Shown: positions 8,525-17,421 of the stretch, one piece after another
How the letters are laid out: the number at the start of each line of letters is the position of its first letter
How positions within the stretch are numbered: the first letter of the stretch is position 1
Source: Ectobacillus funiculus
GTDB taxonomy: Bacteria > Bacillota > Bacilli > Bacillales > Bacillaceae_G
Assembly (NCBI RefSeq): GCF_042429435.1
Contig: NZ_JBHMAF010000010.1
Length of the DNA: 64,000 bases
Strand: one strand, 5' to 3'
Translations under genes and position numbers: made by a program
Notes under the pieces: generated by a model
Databases searched by the model: none
What the model saw: the letters and a program-made list of their open reading frames with translations, nothing else
What the model was told of the DNA's origin: nothing

Positions 8525-8651
8525 ATATAGAATACATGAAGCCGTTACCATTTTGTAAGTGATAGCTATCACATAGATTAGGCTGTTCATTCCTGCAGCT
8601 ATCTAGAAGATGTTTACTTAGCACGCCTTATATAGAAAGGAAAACACCTAT

Positions 8652-9386
8652 TCACGCAAGAAATGGAATGCGTCCCTTGTACATCTCGATTAACCGTTTG
8701 TTGTGTTCATCTGCCCCTTCAGTATTTCCGCTAAAAAAGATGGGAGGCTCGAAGCCCTGATCTGCCATAATTTGAATAGCCTTAACAAAGATGCTGTTCA
8801 ATATAGTGGCTCCTATGATAGTCGAGCCAGATCCGAACTTCATAGGCAGCGCCGCATGTGTTATAAGTGCATCGCCTTTAGGAGCATGATTATCAATTAC
8901 TAAATCGGCAACATCATATAAATGCTGCCCGCTTTTATGTCTAGAAGGACGGCTTTGCGAATATTCAAGTGATGTGAGCGCAATTACAAAGGCGCCTTTT
9001 CTCTTAGCGATTTTTGCAGCATCAATTGGAACTGGATTGATTCCAGAAGTGGAAATTACAATGAATATGTCATCTTTGCGGATATCTTGGTTTTCCATGA
9101 ATGATTGTGCGAAGTCATTTTGCCGTTCGAGCTGTGATGAGCGGGCAGCTCCTTTATGAAGCATTAATTCCTCAACAAGGATAGGATGAATAGGTGCTAA
9201 ACCGCCCGCTCTGTAAAATACTTCTTCTGTTAGAAGATGGGAGTGCCCACAGCCAAATAAATGCACAATACCGTTTGCTTGAATGCATTGCGCGACTTCT
9301 TCGGCTGCTTTCACGAGCTTTGTATGCTCTTGCTTCCGGGCGCGTTCAATGGCTGTTAGGATTTCATCAAAATAAAGCTGTAGCAT
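8652..9386 (-). CDS. SIS-domain sugar-phosphate-binding protein (UPF0309 type)
   Basis: 244 residues with one SIS domain (about 30-215): GIVHLFGCGHSHLLTEEVFYRAGG near the N-terminus and VISTSGINPVPIDAAKIAKRKGAFVIALTS as the phosphosugar loop. Related to sugar isomerases and MurQ-like etherases, but the reaction of this subgroup is not settled. As the last gene of the nagA-nagB-nagR cluster, 10 bp after nagR, it probably acts on amino-sugar phosphates or cell-wall fragments entering by the same route. Confidence 0.85.
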   Translation of the reverse strand: MLQLYFDEILTAIERARKQEHTKLVKAAEEVAQCIQANGIVHLFGCGHSHLLTEEVFYRAGGLAPIHPILVEELMLHKGAARSSQLERQNDFAQSFMENQDIRKDDIFIVISTSGINPVPIDAAKIAKRKGAFVIALTSLEYSQSRPSRHKSGQHLYDVADLVIDNHAPKGDALITHAALPMKFGSGSTIIGATILNSIFVKAIQIMADQGFEPPIFFSGNTEGADEHNKRLIEMYKGRIPFLA

Positions 9387-9396
9387 ATGAATAACC

Positions 9397-10122
9397 TCAT
9401 TGTCGTTTAATATGAATGGTAAATGTGTAACGATCAGCTCGATAAGAGGATTTTACAAATTCGAGCGGTGTTCCGTCTTCTAAATACGTATTGCGTTGCA
9501 GCAACAGAATAGGCGAGCCTTTACGAATATTTAAATGTTCACCTTCAGTTTCAGATGCAATGGAAGCTTCTACAGATTGAGCTGCATGTCCAATTTTCAG
9601 ATGTAATTGTTCTTCGATATATTGATATAAGGAATGGTTCACCTTTTCCTCTGTTAATCCCTTAATGAGATTTGCTGAAGCATACACAATTTCTAGCGCC
9701 ATTGGCACTTGATCGGCAAGACGAATCCGTTTGATTTCATAAACAGGTGCATATTCTTTTATTTGCAGCTGATTGGCGATTTTCTCTGGTGCTGGAACGA
9801 TTTCGAAGCTCAGCAGTTTACTGCTTGGCACTAGCCCTCTTGCTTTCATATCCTCTGTAAAACTTGTTAAACTGCCAAGCTCTTGTTCCACCTTTTTTTC
9901 AGCGACAAACGTACCTCTTCCCTTTTGGCGATATAAATAGCCATCATCTACTAAATTGTTCATGGCTTGGCGAACAGTCATACGGCTGATATTAATGAGC
10001 TCCGCATATTCCCGCTCAGATGGAAGCATGTCGCCAGGTTGTAACTCACCGCTTTCAATTTGCTTTTTGATTTGTTCTTCCAGTTGATAATAGATTGGAA
10101 GAGGCGAGCTTTTATCAATCAT
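9397..10122 (-). CDS. nagR: GntR/HutC-type repressor of N-acetylglucosamine use, NagR
   Basis: 241 residues. Winged helix at 1-75 (LPIYYQLEEQIKKQIESGEL, PSEREYAELINISRMTVRQA, GTFVAEKK) and a UTRA effector domain at about 95-235, which in NagR/YvoA binds GlcN-6-P or GlcNAc-6-P. It lies 17 bp after nagB within the nag operon, so it is probably autoregulated. The two identical inverted sites in the nagA-nagP intergenic region are the expected operators. Confidence 0.93.
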   Translation of the reverse strand: MIDKSSPLPIYYQLEEQIKKQIESGELQPGDMLPSEREYAELINISRMTVRQAMNNLVDDGYLYRQKGRGTFVAEKKVEQELGSLTSFTEDMKARGLVPSSKLLSFEIVPAPEKIANQLQIKEYAPVYEIKRIRLADQVPMALEIVYASANLIKGLTEEKVNHSLYQYIEEQLHLKIGHAAQSVEASIASETEGEHLNIRKGSPILLLQRNTYLEDGTPLEFVKSSYRADRYTFTIHIKRQ

Positions 10123-10139
10123 AGCTTATTTCTCTCCTT

Positions 10140-10877
10140 TTAGGGGCTTACCAGCACACCTGATAAAGCCTTCTGGTCTGCTATAATTGTAACATGACTA
10201 TGTCTTTTTAACACAGAGGCAGGAAAGTCTTCACTTATTTCTCCATGAAGTAGTTTTTGCATGGCATCCGCTTTTTCTTCCCCCGATATTAAGAGCAAAA
10301 TTTCCTTACTGTTCATAATGGAGGAGATTCCCATTGTAATGGCATGTGTTGGCACATCGTCTAGTGTGTTAAAATAGCGAGCATTCGCTTTTCGCGTCGA
10401 TTCTTCTAATGTAACGATATGGGTAGATGATTGAAAAGATGTTCCTGGCTCGTTAAATCCAATATGCCCATTTTGCCCGATTCCTAATACTTGAAGATCA
10501 ATACCGCCTAACGCTTGAATAAGTCGATCATACTGCTCACACTCATGATTGTTATCATCTGCAAGCCCATTTGGCAGGTAGGTCTGGAATTTTGGTATAT
10601 CGATATGATTAAATAAAGATTCTGCCATATAATAGTGATAACTATTTGGATCTTGTTCTTTCAAACCGATGTATTCATCTAGATTAAATGTGGTGACATG
10701 TTGATAAGAGGTACCATTCTTTCGATGATCTTCAATCATTGCTTCATATAAGCCCTTTGGCGTACCTCCTGTTGCTAGTCCAAGATTTATCCGATTTTCT
10801 TGTTTCACTTTATGAATGATAACCTCAGCAGCTTTTTGGCTCATTTCCTTATAATCCTTCACTTGAACAATTTTCAT
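10140..10877 (-). CDS. nagB: Glucosamine-6-phosphate deaminase
   Basis: Converts GlcN-6-P to fructose-6-P and ammonia, the last step of GlcNAc catabolism. 245 residues, usual for the short Bacillus enzyme. Visible motifs: LGLATGGTPKGLYEAM (phosphate loop), FNLDEYIGL with the catalytic Asp, and LGIGQNGHIGFNEPGT with the catalytic His. The ATG at 10877 shares one base with the nagA stop (TAATG), and GGAGG lies inside the nagA 3' end, indicating translational coupling. A longer reading of the frame upstream is not needed. Confidence 0.96.
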   Translation of the reverse strand: MKIVQVKDYKEMSQKAAEVIIHKVKQENRINLGLATGGTPKGLYEAMIEDHRKNGTSYQHVTTFNLDEYIGLKEQDPNSYHYYMAESLFNHIDIPKFQTYLPNGLADDNNHECEQYDRLIQALGGIDLQVLGIGQNGHIGFNEPGTSFQSSTHIVTLEESTRKANARYFNTLDDVPTHAITMGISSIMNSKEILLLISGEEKADAMQKLLHGEISEDFPASVLKRHSHVTIIADQKALSGVLVSP

Positions 10878-12070
10878 TATTTTTCCTCCTTTTGATAAGC
10901 AAGCTTTCCGCGGCAAAATGTCATGACAACTTCTAAATGCTCGTCTACTATCACAAGGTCTGCATCTTTTCCGACAGCAATGCTTCCTTTTCGGTCAAAA
11001 ATATTCAATTGTTTTGCAGGGTTAACAGCTGTCATTTCGATAATATTTTCTAGTCCACAATGTGTATAGGAAATCACATTTTTGACTGCATCCTTCATCT
11101 TTAAAATACTGCCTGCGAGTGTTCCATCTGCGAGTGTTGCCTTTGTATCATCCACACGTACTGCTTGTCCGCCTAAATCATATGTTCCATTTTTTAAGCA
11201 TTTTGCACGGAGTGAATCTGTAATTAAAATCATGCGTTTACTTGTTTTTTGTTGATAGGCGAGCTGGATCATTTCAGGTCTGGCATGAATACCGTCAGCA
11301 ATGATTTCAGTAAACAGCTCATGGCGTAATAATGCGGCACCAAGGACCCCTGGTTCACGATGATGTAATCCGCGCATGCCGTTAAAGAGATGGGTAACAT
11401 GCGAAGCGCCTGCCTGGATTGCTTCATCAACCTCCTGATAGGTTGCATCAGAATGGCCAATTGAGGCTGTGACGCCCGTTTGTTTTAAATAGGAAGTTAA
11501 TGCTAACCCATTTTTTTCTTCAGGAGCTAATGTAACAAGCTTAATATGCCCTTTTGCTAGCTCTTGCCATCTTTTAAATAAGGCGAGATCAGGTTCTATA
11601 ATGTAATCGGGAGGCTGGGCTCCTGCGCGTTTTGGAGAAATAAAAGGACCTTCCAGATGAATGCCTACTATTTCTGCCTTTCCCGCTTCCTGCTTTTCCT
11701 CGATAAATTGCGCCGCATTTGTTAATGCTTTTTCGATAGCATTCTTCGTTTGTGTCATTGTGGTGGCGAGAAAGCTGGTTGTTCCTTCCTGAGGAAGGGC
11801 AACTGCCATCGTTGCTAGCGCTTCCTCGGTTGCATCCATAGTATCTGCACCAGCGGCACCATGAATATGAACATCAATCATGCCTGGGAGTAAACTGAAT
11901 CCTGGAGAAAGGATTATTTTCCCAATGGTATCTTCCTCTATTAGTTCGTTTATAGGTCCAACTTCAACGATTCTTCCATTGCTTACTTTGACATAGCCGT
12001 TTTGATATGTGTGATTTTCTGCATAAACGGTTACATTACTAATAATAAATGGTTCATTATTAGGCATCAT
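10877..12070 (-). CDS. nagA: N-acetylglucosamine-6-phosphate deacetylase
   Basis: Amidohydrolase, 397 residues, that removes acetate from GlcNAc-6-P before NagB. Motifs in order: GMIDVHIHGAAGADTMDA (metal-binding HxH), GIHLEGPFISPKRAGAQ (Glu ligand), ASIGHSDATYQE and HLFNGMRGLHHREPG (His ligands), LITDSLRAKC (catalytic Asp) and GKDADLVIVDE near the end. First gene of nagA-nagB-nagR-SIS. AAAGGAGC precedes the double ATG; I use the first. A NagR-type operator lies about 55-70 bp upstream. Confidence 0.96.
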   Translation of the reverse strand: MMPNNEPFIISNVTVYAENHTYQNGYVKVSNGRIVEVGPINELIEEDTIGKIILSPGFSLLPGMIDVHIHGAAGADTMDATEEALATMAVALPQEGTTSFLATTMTQTKNAIEKALTNAAQFIEEKQEAGKAEIVGIHLEGPFISPKRAGAQPPDYIIEPDLALFKRWQELAKGHIKLVTLAPEEKNGLALTSYLKQTGVTASIGHSDATYQEVDEAIQAGASHVTHLFNGMRGLHHREPGVLGAALLRHELFTEIIADGIHARPEMIQLAYQQKTSKRMILITDSLRAKCLKNGTYDLGGQAVRVDDTKATLADGTLAGSILKMKDAVKNVISYTHCGLENIIEMTAVNPAKQLNIFDRKGSIAVGKDADLVIVDEHLEVVMTFCRGKLAYQKEEK

Positions 12071-12123
12071 TTAAGCTCCTTTACTTTTGGTAAATACTTT
12101 ACTACAGTGTACACAAATAAAAT

Positions 12124-12140
12124 ATAGTTGTCTATACCAA
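12124..12140 (-). promoter_or_regulatory. NagR-type operator 1 (nagA side)
   Basis: ATAGTTGTCTATACCAA is the exact reverse complement of the site at 12248-12264 and has the degenerate palindrome form of the HutC-type operators used by NagR/DasR. It lies upstream of nagA. Confidence 0.75.
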
Positions 12141-12247
12141 TACCATTGTTTTTTAGAGTTGTTTTAAATAAAAAACTGTAATTTTTAAAGGTATTAACGT
12201 AATTATTAAAGGAAAGGAGTTGTTTTGAGGGATATTTTTCTTTTAAT

Positions 12248-12264
12248 TTGGTATAGACAACTAT
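12248..12264 (+). promoter_or_regulatory. NagR-type operator 2 (nagP side)
   Basis: TTGGTATAGACAACTAT, identical in 17 of 17 positions to operator 1 in inverse orientation, 124 bp apart. It lies upstream of nagP. Two matching sites could allow looping by the dimeric repressor. Confidence 0.75.
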
Positions 12265-12289
12265 ATTTATAAATGCTAGTATGTATTCG

Positions 12290-12304
12290 TGGAAAGCGTT
12301 TTCT
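12290..12304 (+). promoter_or_regulatory. Candidate cre (CcpA) site before nagP
   Basis: TGGAAAGCGTTTTCT differs from the classic TGAAAGCGTTTTCA-like cre only near the ends. Its place between operator 2 and the nagP start would give glucose repression. Inferred from the match alone. Confidence 0.6.
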
Positions 12305-12332
12305 AATATTATCGTCAAAGGAGCCAAAATCT

Positions 12333-14270
12333 ATGTTGAACTTCTTACAAAAGATTGGAAAAGCATTGATGCTACCGATTGCTGTGTTACCAGCGGCAGC
12401 ATTATTGCTTCGTTTAGGACAAAAAGATCTATTAAACATTCCGTTTATGGCATCAGCGGGGGATGCTGTGTTTGCAAATCTAGCGTTATTATTTGCACTT
12501 GGAATTGCTGTTGGGTTGGCGAAGGATGGAAATGGCGCAGCGGCACTCGCGGGAGCGGTTGGGTACTTTGTACTCACAAAAGGAACGGCTGCTATTAATG
12601 AAAACATTAATATGGCGGTTCTCGGGGGGATTATCTCCGGGGCGGTTGCCGGTGTCTTATATAATCGTTTTCATGATATGAAGCTCCCTGAATGGCTTGG
12701 ATTTTTTGCCGGGAAACGTTTTGTTCCAATCATCACGTCGCTTGTCATGTTGATATTAGCTGGAGTCTTTGGTCTTATTTGGCCGCCTATCCAATCGGGC
12801 ATTAATGCACTTGGCGACTGGATTACGGGGGCAGGGGCATTAGGAGCAGGGATTTTCGGATTATTAAATCGACTACTGATTCCAATTGGTTTACATCACG
12901 TACTAAATAGCTTAGTTTGGTTTGTATTTGGTGAATATCATGGGGCAACAGGGGATTTAAACCGCTTTTTTGCAGGGGATCCGACTGCTGGGACTTTTAT
13001 GACAGGCTTTTTCCCAGTCATGATGTTTGGATTACCTGCTGCCGCTTTTGCGATGATTGCCGCAGCGAAAAAAGAAAGAAGAAAAGCAGTTGCCGGTATG
13101 TTAATTGGGCTTGCCTTTACCTCCTTTTTGACAGGGATTACAGAACCGATTGAATTCTTATTTATGTTTACCGCACCAGTGCTTTATGGAATCCATGCTG
13201 TTTTAACAGGCATCTCTATGGGGCTTATGGTAGCTTTGGGTATTCATCATGGCTTTGGGTTTTCAGCTGGCGCACTTGATTACGTTCTAAATTTCGGAAT
13301 CGCTCAAAAACCATTATTAATCTTACTCATTGGTGTGATCTATGCAGTACTCTATTTTGGAATTTTCTATTTCTTAATTAAAAAGCTTGATATTAAAACA
13401 CCTGGACGTGAAGAGGAAGTTGAGGAAGATGAAGCTGGACATGAGACGGTAATTCAGACTGGCGATAAATATACAGACATGGGTGCCTATTTTATTGAAG
13501 ATCTTGGCGGAAGGGAAAATATCACATCTATAGACAATTGTGCAACGCGTTTGCGTTTAACTATAGCTGATATGACAAAAGTAAATGAAGCAGCGTTGAA
13601 AAAGCATGGCGCTCGCGGTGTTATGAAGCTGAATAAAGAAAGTCTGCAGGTTATTGTAGGAACGAACGTTCAATTTGTTGCAGAGGCAATGAAGCAGCTT
13701 GCAAAAGGTGGGGCCGTAAGGGAAGAGACTATGATTGCTAGAGAAAAGAACACTGCTTCTGTTCCTAGTAAGGAAGATATCACTAACCTAGGAGAAAATG
13801 ACTTTATCCTTCCTTTTTCAGGGAATGTTATGCCATTAAGCAATGTGCCTGACGAAGTATTCTCATCGAAAATGATGGGAGATGGCTTTGCAATTGAACC
13901 GACTAATGATATTTTAATTTCGCCAATCGATGGTGAGGTTGTAAATGTCTTTCCAACTAAACATGCTATTGGTTTAAAAACAAAGGACGGATATGAAATT
14001 CTCATTCATATTGGGTTAGATACAGTGAAATTGGGCGGTGCAGGCTTTACGGTGTTTGTCGAGGCTGGTCAAAAAATAACAAAAGGCAAACAGCTTATAA
14101 AAATTGACCGTGCCTATTTACAACAAAACGCCCCTTCTATTGTGACGCCGATTGTGTTTACAAATTTAACAGATGACAAAAAACTCAACTTGCAGAAATT
14201 AGGGGAACAACAACAAGGAGCAACAGGCATTATTACTATTTCTAATAGAGAAGCAGTAGCTCATTCTTGA
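12333..14270 (+). CDS. nagP: PTS N-acetylglucosamine transporter, EIICBA
   Basis: 645-residue membrane permease of the glucose/GlcNAc PTS family that imports and phosphorylates GlcNAc. EIIC at about 1-360 (FLQKIGKALMLPIAVLPAAA at the N-terminus, TGITEPIEFLFMFTAP), EIIB at about 390-455 with the phosphorylated Cys in IDNCATRLRL, and EIIA at about 500-640 with His in ILIHIGLDTV and the partner His in PTKHAIGLK. I start at ATG 12333, after AAAGGAG; an upstream extension is not conserved. It diverges from nagA and is flanked by the paired operators and a cre-like site. Because it carries its own EIIA it needs only EI and HPr. Confidence 0.95.
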   Translation: MLNFLQKIGKALMLPIAVLPAAALLLRLGQKDLLNIPFMASAGDAVFANLALLFALGIAVGLAKDGNGAAALAGAVGYFVLTKGTAAINENINMAVLGGIISGAVAGVLYNRFHDMKLPEWLGFFAGKRFVPIITSLVMLILAGVFGLIWPPIQSGINALGDWITGAGALGAGIFGLLNRLLIPIGLHHVLNSLVWFVFGEYHGATGDLNRFFAGDPTAGTFMTGFFPVMMFGLPAAAFAMIAAAKKERRKAVAGMLIGLAFTSFLTGITEPIEFLFMFTAPVLYGIHAVLTGISMGLMVALGIHHGFGFSAGALDYVLNFGIAQKPLLILLIGVIYAVLYFGIFYFLIKKLDIKTPGREEEVEEDEAGHETVIQTGDKYTDMGAYFIEDLGGRENITSIDNCATRLRLTIADMTKVNEAALKKHGARGVMKLNKESLQVIVGTNVQFVAEAMKQLAKGGAVREETMIAREKNTASVPSKEDITNLGENDFILPFSGNVMPLSNVPDEVFSSKMMGDGFAIEPTNDILISPIDGEVVNVFPTKHAIGLKTKDGYEILIHIGLDTVKLGGAGFTVFVEAGQKITKGKQLIKIDRAYLQQNAPSIVTPIVFTNLTDDKKLNLQKLGEQQQGATGIITISNREAVAHS

Positions 14271-14291
14271 TGTTTTGAAATAACGACTATG

Positions 14292-14322
14292 TGACCACTG
14301 ACCGCACAGGCGGCAGTGGTCA
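14292..14322 (+). terminator. Hairpin after nagP, weak terminator
   Basis: TGACCACTG...CAGTGGTCA with an inner CCGC/GGCGG; no good T-run follows, so termination may be partial. Confidence 0.5.
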
Positions 14323-14393
14323 TTAGCAAATAAAAGCAATAGGTTGCTTTAGCTTGAGGGATTTATGGCACTGCACCATGGGGAGGAAAAACT

Positions 14394-15374
14394 GTGAAAA
14401 AGAGCTGGATAGTCTCTCTGGCTTGTGCTATCCTTTTCTCTGCTTTCATCGGCTATATGGGAAAATCTTTTGCAAAAGAGGATCGGCCTAAAGTTGTGGT
14501 CATTTTGAAATCTTTAAACACAGATTATTGGAAATCTATGAAGGCAGGGGCGGATCAGGCATTTGCTGACTTTGATGTAGATGGAAAAGTGATAGCACCT
14601 GCTTCCGAATATCGAGTCACAGAACAGATTACGATGTTGAAAAATGTTCTGAAACAACAGCCGGATGCGCTTATTGTTGCTCCGAGTCAGCCATCCGCTG
14701 CTATTCCTATATTGGCGGAATATCACAAAAAACACATCCCTGTATTGCTTGCAGACACGGACGCTGAATGGAAAGACCAAACAACCTTTATTGGGACAGA
14801 TAATTCTACATTAGGCAAGAAGGCAGGGGAGTTATTAGGCTCGCTTCTGTACCCTAGAGATCAAGTAGCTATTATCGAGGGAACATCAGTCAGTACGGTT
14901 ACGAGTGAACGCGTAAAAGGGGCAAAGGAAGCGTTAGAAGCTGCCGGAATTGAAATTGTCACAGAACAGCCTGGATATGATGAATTCGGGAATGTGAAGT
15001 CAGTAATGGAATCTATTTTGCAAGCTCATCCTGATATTAAAGGTGTATTTGCTACTGATGACACCATCACTCTAGCTGCGTTAAAAGTAATCGAAAAAAG
15101 GGGCTTAAAGATTCCTGTTGTAGGGACGGATGGCATTAGAGATATGATAAAATCCATTCAGGCAAGAAGGATAAATGCCAGCGTAGCGCAAAACCCTTAT
15201 GATATGGGATATATAGGGGTGGAGCAGGCACTAAGAGCAATCAACGGTGAAACTGTCGTAACAAGGATTGATAGTGGAGTTGATATCATAACCACCGATA
15301 ATGCAAAAGAGAAATTGGATTTTCTAAAAACAATATTGAAGCCAAGATATGGATTATTACAGATTATACAATGA
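14394..15374 (+). CDS. Sugar-binding protein, type 1 periplasmic-binding fold (RbsB-like)
   Basis: 326 residues. A hydrophobic N-terminal segment (about 5-24) has no lipobox Cys, so it is either a signal peptide or a membrane anchor. The two-lobed binding domain follows (VVVILKSLNTDYWKSMKAGADQA, DALIVAPSQPSAAIPILAEY, PVLLADTDAEW, VKGAKEALEAAGI, GVFATDDTITLAALKVIEK, VVGTDGI). There is no permease or ATPase gene next to it, so it may be a sensor subunit or serve a transporter elsewhere. GTG start with GGGGAGG upstream. It sits about 120 bp after nagP and may receive read-through from it; an amino-sugar ligand is only a guess. Confidence 0.85.
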   Translation: MKKSWIVSLACAILFSAFIGYMGKSFAKEDRPKVVVILKSLNTDYWKSMKAGADQAFADFDVDGKVIAPASEYRVTEQITMLKNVLKQQPDALIVAPSQPSAAIPILAEYHKKHIPVLLADTDAEWKDQTTFIGTDNSTLGKKAGELLGSLLYPRDQVAIIEGTSVSTVTSERVKGAKEALEAAGIEIVTEQPGYDEFGNVKSVMESILQAHPDIKGVFATDDTITLAALKVIEKRGLKIPVVGTDGIRDMIKSIQARRINASVAQNPYDMGYIGVEQALRAINGETVVTRIDSGVDIITTDNAKEKLDFLKTILKPRYGLLQIIQ

Positions 15375-15496
15375 GTTGTGTTAAAAATAAGTACAAGCAA
15401 TGCTTTTCTGCAAACGATTGCGATTTTTCGCAAGTTCTATGGGACATAAAGTACTTTAATTGAAAAATAAAAAGATCGTACTATATTCATACGTAA

Positions 15497-15525
15497 AAGG
15501 CTCCTGCAATTCTGGAGCTTTTTTT
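15497..15525 (+). terminator. Terminator with a TLP repeat at its T-run
   Basis: GCTCC / GGAGC stem and seven T; copy 5 of the repeat begins at the last T. Confidence 0.8.
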
Positions 15526-15642
15526 ACTTTAAGAAAGGATAAATTTCTAACCGGGAGACCATTCGACATAGTGAGAAATTTTAGGAATATAGTATTCTGT
15601 GTAACTACGCCTCTATCCTCGCCAATCAGCGAGTTTTTTTTA
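15525..15642 (+). repeat. TLP repeat copy 5
   Basis: Starts TACTTTAAGAAAGGATAAATTTCT and ends TCGCCAATCAGCGAGTTTTTTTTA. The middle CGCCCAAGGGCAGGG block is missing, as in other short copies. Confidence 0.88.
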
Positions 15643-15895
15643 GGTTTGTGGCTGTTTTTGTGAAAGCCTCGTTTCTGAAGAATGATCCTTTAACGAGTCC
15701 CGTCGAAAAATTAGTGTTTTTGTTAAAATGTGTAACGGGTTTCATATCACTTTATTTATCAATATAAAAGGTTTGCTAGACAAGGCCTCTGCCTGACTTT
15801 CTGCGTAAGTTATAGTACGTGCATTTCTTGCATATGTCCCTTTGACTAACAGGTAGACTCGCCTCTAAGAGTATACATTTATAAAAACAAGCACA
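15643..15895. other. Intergenic, no gene seen
   Basis: AT-rich with no plausible reading frame and only a small AAGGC/GCCTG hairpin near 15783. Nothing else that I can name. Confidence 0.5.
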
Positions 15896-15924
15896 AAACA
15901 GCATCCTAATGGGAGATGCTGTTT
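15896..15924 (-). terminator. Terminator of the L,D-transpeptidase gene
   Basis: Stem AAACAGCATC / GATGCTGTTT; on the minus strand it is followed by TTTTG. Confidence 0.75.
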
Positions 15925-15938
15925 AGATACAATATATT

Positions 15939-16676
15939 CTACAGGATTCGTACATAGTCTGCCGAAACCCAGCCGGAAATACCGTTAGCCGTAACGCGGT
16001 ACCATCCATTCCTTGTCTCATAAATAGTAACGGTTGTGTTTTGTAGCAATGTTGTAATACGTGTGGCTGTAATGCTTGGAGAAGTACGAACGTTTAATGA
16101 TACCATCGTACGACCTGTACCCGAGCCATTAGATATAGGTGTTGAGACAACTGGGGCGGATGAACTGAGCGTAACACCATATGAGGAAGCAATTGCCTCG
16201 TAGGAAGTTTGGGCACGTTTAATCAAGACGGTCGCGCCTGTATTTAGACGGTCATATAGCCAATGAATGTCAGCATTGTGCATACGAATGCACCCGCCGG
16301 TAATCCATTTTCCAACAGAACTTTCATTATTATTGCCATGAATGGCGTATGTATCACCAGCTGTTCCATTTATGTTTAAACCCATCCAACGGTCTCCGAG
16401 CGGGTTATTGGGAGCGCCTCCTCTAATCCCTCTTGTATAGTATGGACGATTGGTAATTTTGTTTACAATGGTGAACTTTCCTGACGGGGTAGGGGTGCTG
16501 CTCTTTCCAGTTCCGACTGAAAATTCACGAACTAGACTTCCATTCTCATAAAATGCAAGCTTGTTTGTTGCGGTATTAACAATTACTACTTGAGAAGATG
16601 TCGAGGCAGCCTGAGTCGGTTCTTGGGGGATGAAAATAGCGAGTAATAACATCAAGATAAACCATAAACGTTTCAT
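15939..16676 (-). CDS. Exported L,D-transpeptidase (YkuD domain) with SH3b domain
   Basis: 245 residues. Signal peptide at 1-24 (ends PTQAA), YkuD catalytic domain at about 28-150 with YAIHGNNNESSVG and the active Cys in TGGCIRMHNADIHWLYD, then a linker rich in Ser/Pro and a bacterial SH3 domain at about 185-245 (MVSLNVRTSPSITATRI, GWYRVTANGISGWVSADYV). These enzymes make 3-3 cross-links or tether proteins in peptidoglycan; several act in spore coat or cortex. AGGAGGGG lies before ATG. The gene stands alone between two long intergenic regions. Confidence 0.92.
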   Translation of the reverse strand: MKRLWFILMLLLAIFIPQEPTQAASTSSQVVIVNTATNKLAFYENGSLVREFSVGTGKSSTPTPSGKFTIVNKITNRPYYTRGIRGGAPNNPLGDRWMGLNINGTAGDTYAIHGNNNESSVGKWITGGCIRMHNADIHWLYDRLNTGATVLIKRAQTSYEAIASSYGVTLSSSAPVVSTPISNGSGTGRTMVSLNVRTSPSITATRITTLLQNTTVTIYETRNGWYRVTANGISGWVSADYVRIL

Positions 16677-17043
16677 AAGGACCCCTCCTAAACGTATGTA
16701 TGGATAGATTACCGAGGCTTAGGATATGTAGATTAATTGCAGAGATGCAGAGACATGATTTTTTCTTCTTATGAGAAGAGTATATTCAATAGTTATTTAA
16801 AGACTTCCTTCTTTTGTTTTGGATTATTTTGGTAAATTATAGAAATTTTGATCATTGATTAAAAATTCTATCTATTATAATATTTTCTTAAATAAATAAA
16901 AGAAAACGGTAAACCTTATAGAGGCAGGTATGTAGGAACGAGACGAATTTCAAACATTATTTCTTTATGTATAGAATTATTGATATTAAAGTTCGCAATC
17001 AAAGGCCCAGAGAAGAATGGGGATAAACAAGATTGAGAACCCC
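16677..17043. other. Long AT-rich intergenic region, possible small-RNA start
   Basis: No reading frame. A promoter-like pair TTGATT (16855) and TATAAT (16876), with a short 15-nt spacer, points toward the free-standing terminator at 17044-17072, so a transcript of roughly 180 nt is possible. Weak evidence. Confidence 0.35.
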
Positions 17044-17072
17044 GAGCAAACGATGCCCTTGTTTGCTTTCTT
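17044..17072 (+). terminator. Terminator without an annotated upstream gene
   Basis: AGCAAAC / GTTTGCT hairpin followed by TTCTTTTT. Repeat copy 6 starts 4 bases later. The upstream gene on this side is on the other strand, so the terminator must serve an unrecognised transcript or be a relic. Confidence 0.7.
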
Positions 17073-17075
17073 TTT

Positions 17076-17199
17076 CACTGTAAGAAAGTATAAATTTCTA
17101 GATAAAGGGAAATTAGACATGGTCGGAAATTTTAGGAATAAAGTGTAGCTATACCTCTATCTTCGCCTAACAGCTCGCCAATCAGCAAGTTTTCCTTAT
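17076..17199 (+). repeat. TLP repeat copy 6
   Basis: CACTGTAAGAAAGTATAAATTT at the start and CTCGCCAATCAGCAAGTTTTCCTTAT at the end; short-form middle (GCCTAACAGC). Confidence 0.88.
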
Positions 17200-17370
17200 T
17201 ATTAAGTAGAATATGTCTAACATGTCGAATTCCAACCTCTCTATTGAATTCGTGACGGGCTGATATAAGGAAGGGTAAGATATAACCAGTGATATCTTCT
17301 AGGCAGGAAAGCTGGTTATATTGATGATGTACAGCCTTCAACCAAATTATATGAATCTTCACAAAACATG

Positions 17371-17399
17371 TTGACAGCACCAATTAATTTCGATACAAT
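17371..17399 (+). promoter_or_regulatory. SigA promoter of the metA transcript
   Basis: TTGACA (17371-17376), 17-nt spacer, TACAAT (17394-17399), ending about 23 bp before the SAM riboswitch. Confidence 0.85.
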
Positions 17400-17421
17400 C
17401 AGCACTAATGAATGCATACGA

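Noticed and set aside
8559..8572. Perfect 14-bp palindrome GTGATAGCTATCAC
   Set aside because: Lies between the 3' ends of two converging genes, so an operator role has no target.
12206..12607. Long minus-strand ORF over the start of nagP
   Set aside because: Shadow of the nagP coding frame, Ala/Pro/Ser-rich, no ribosome site.
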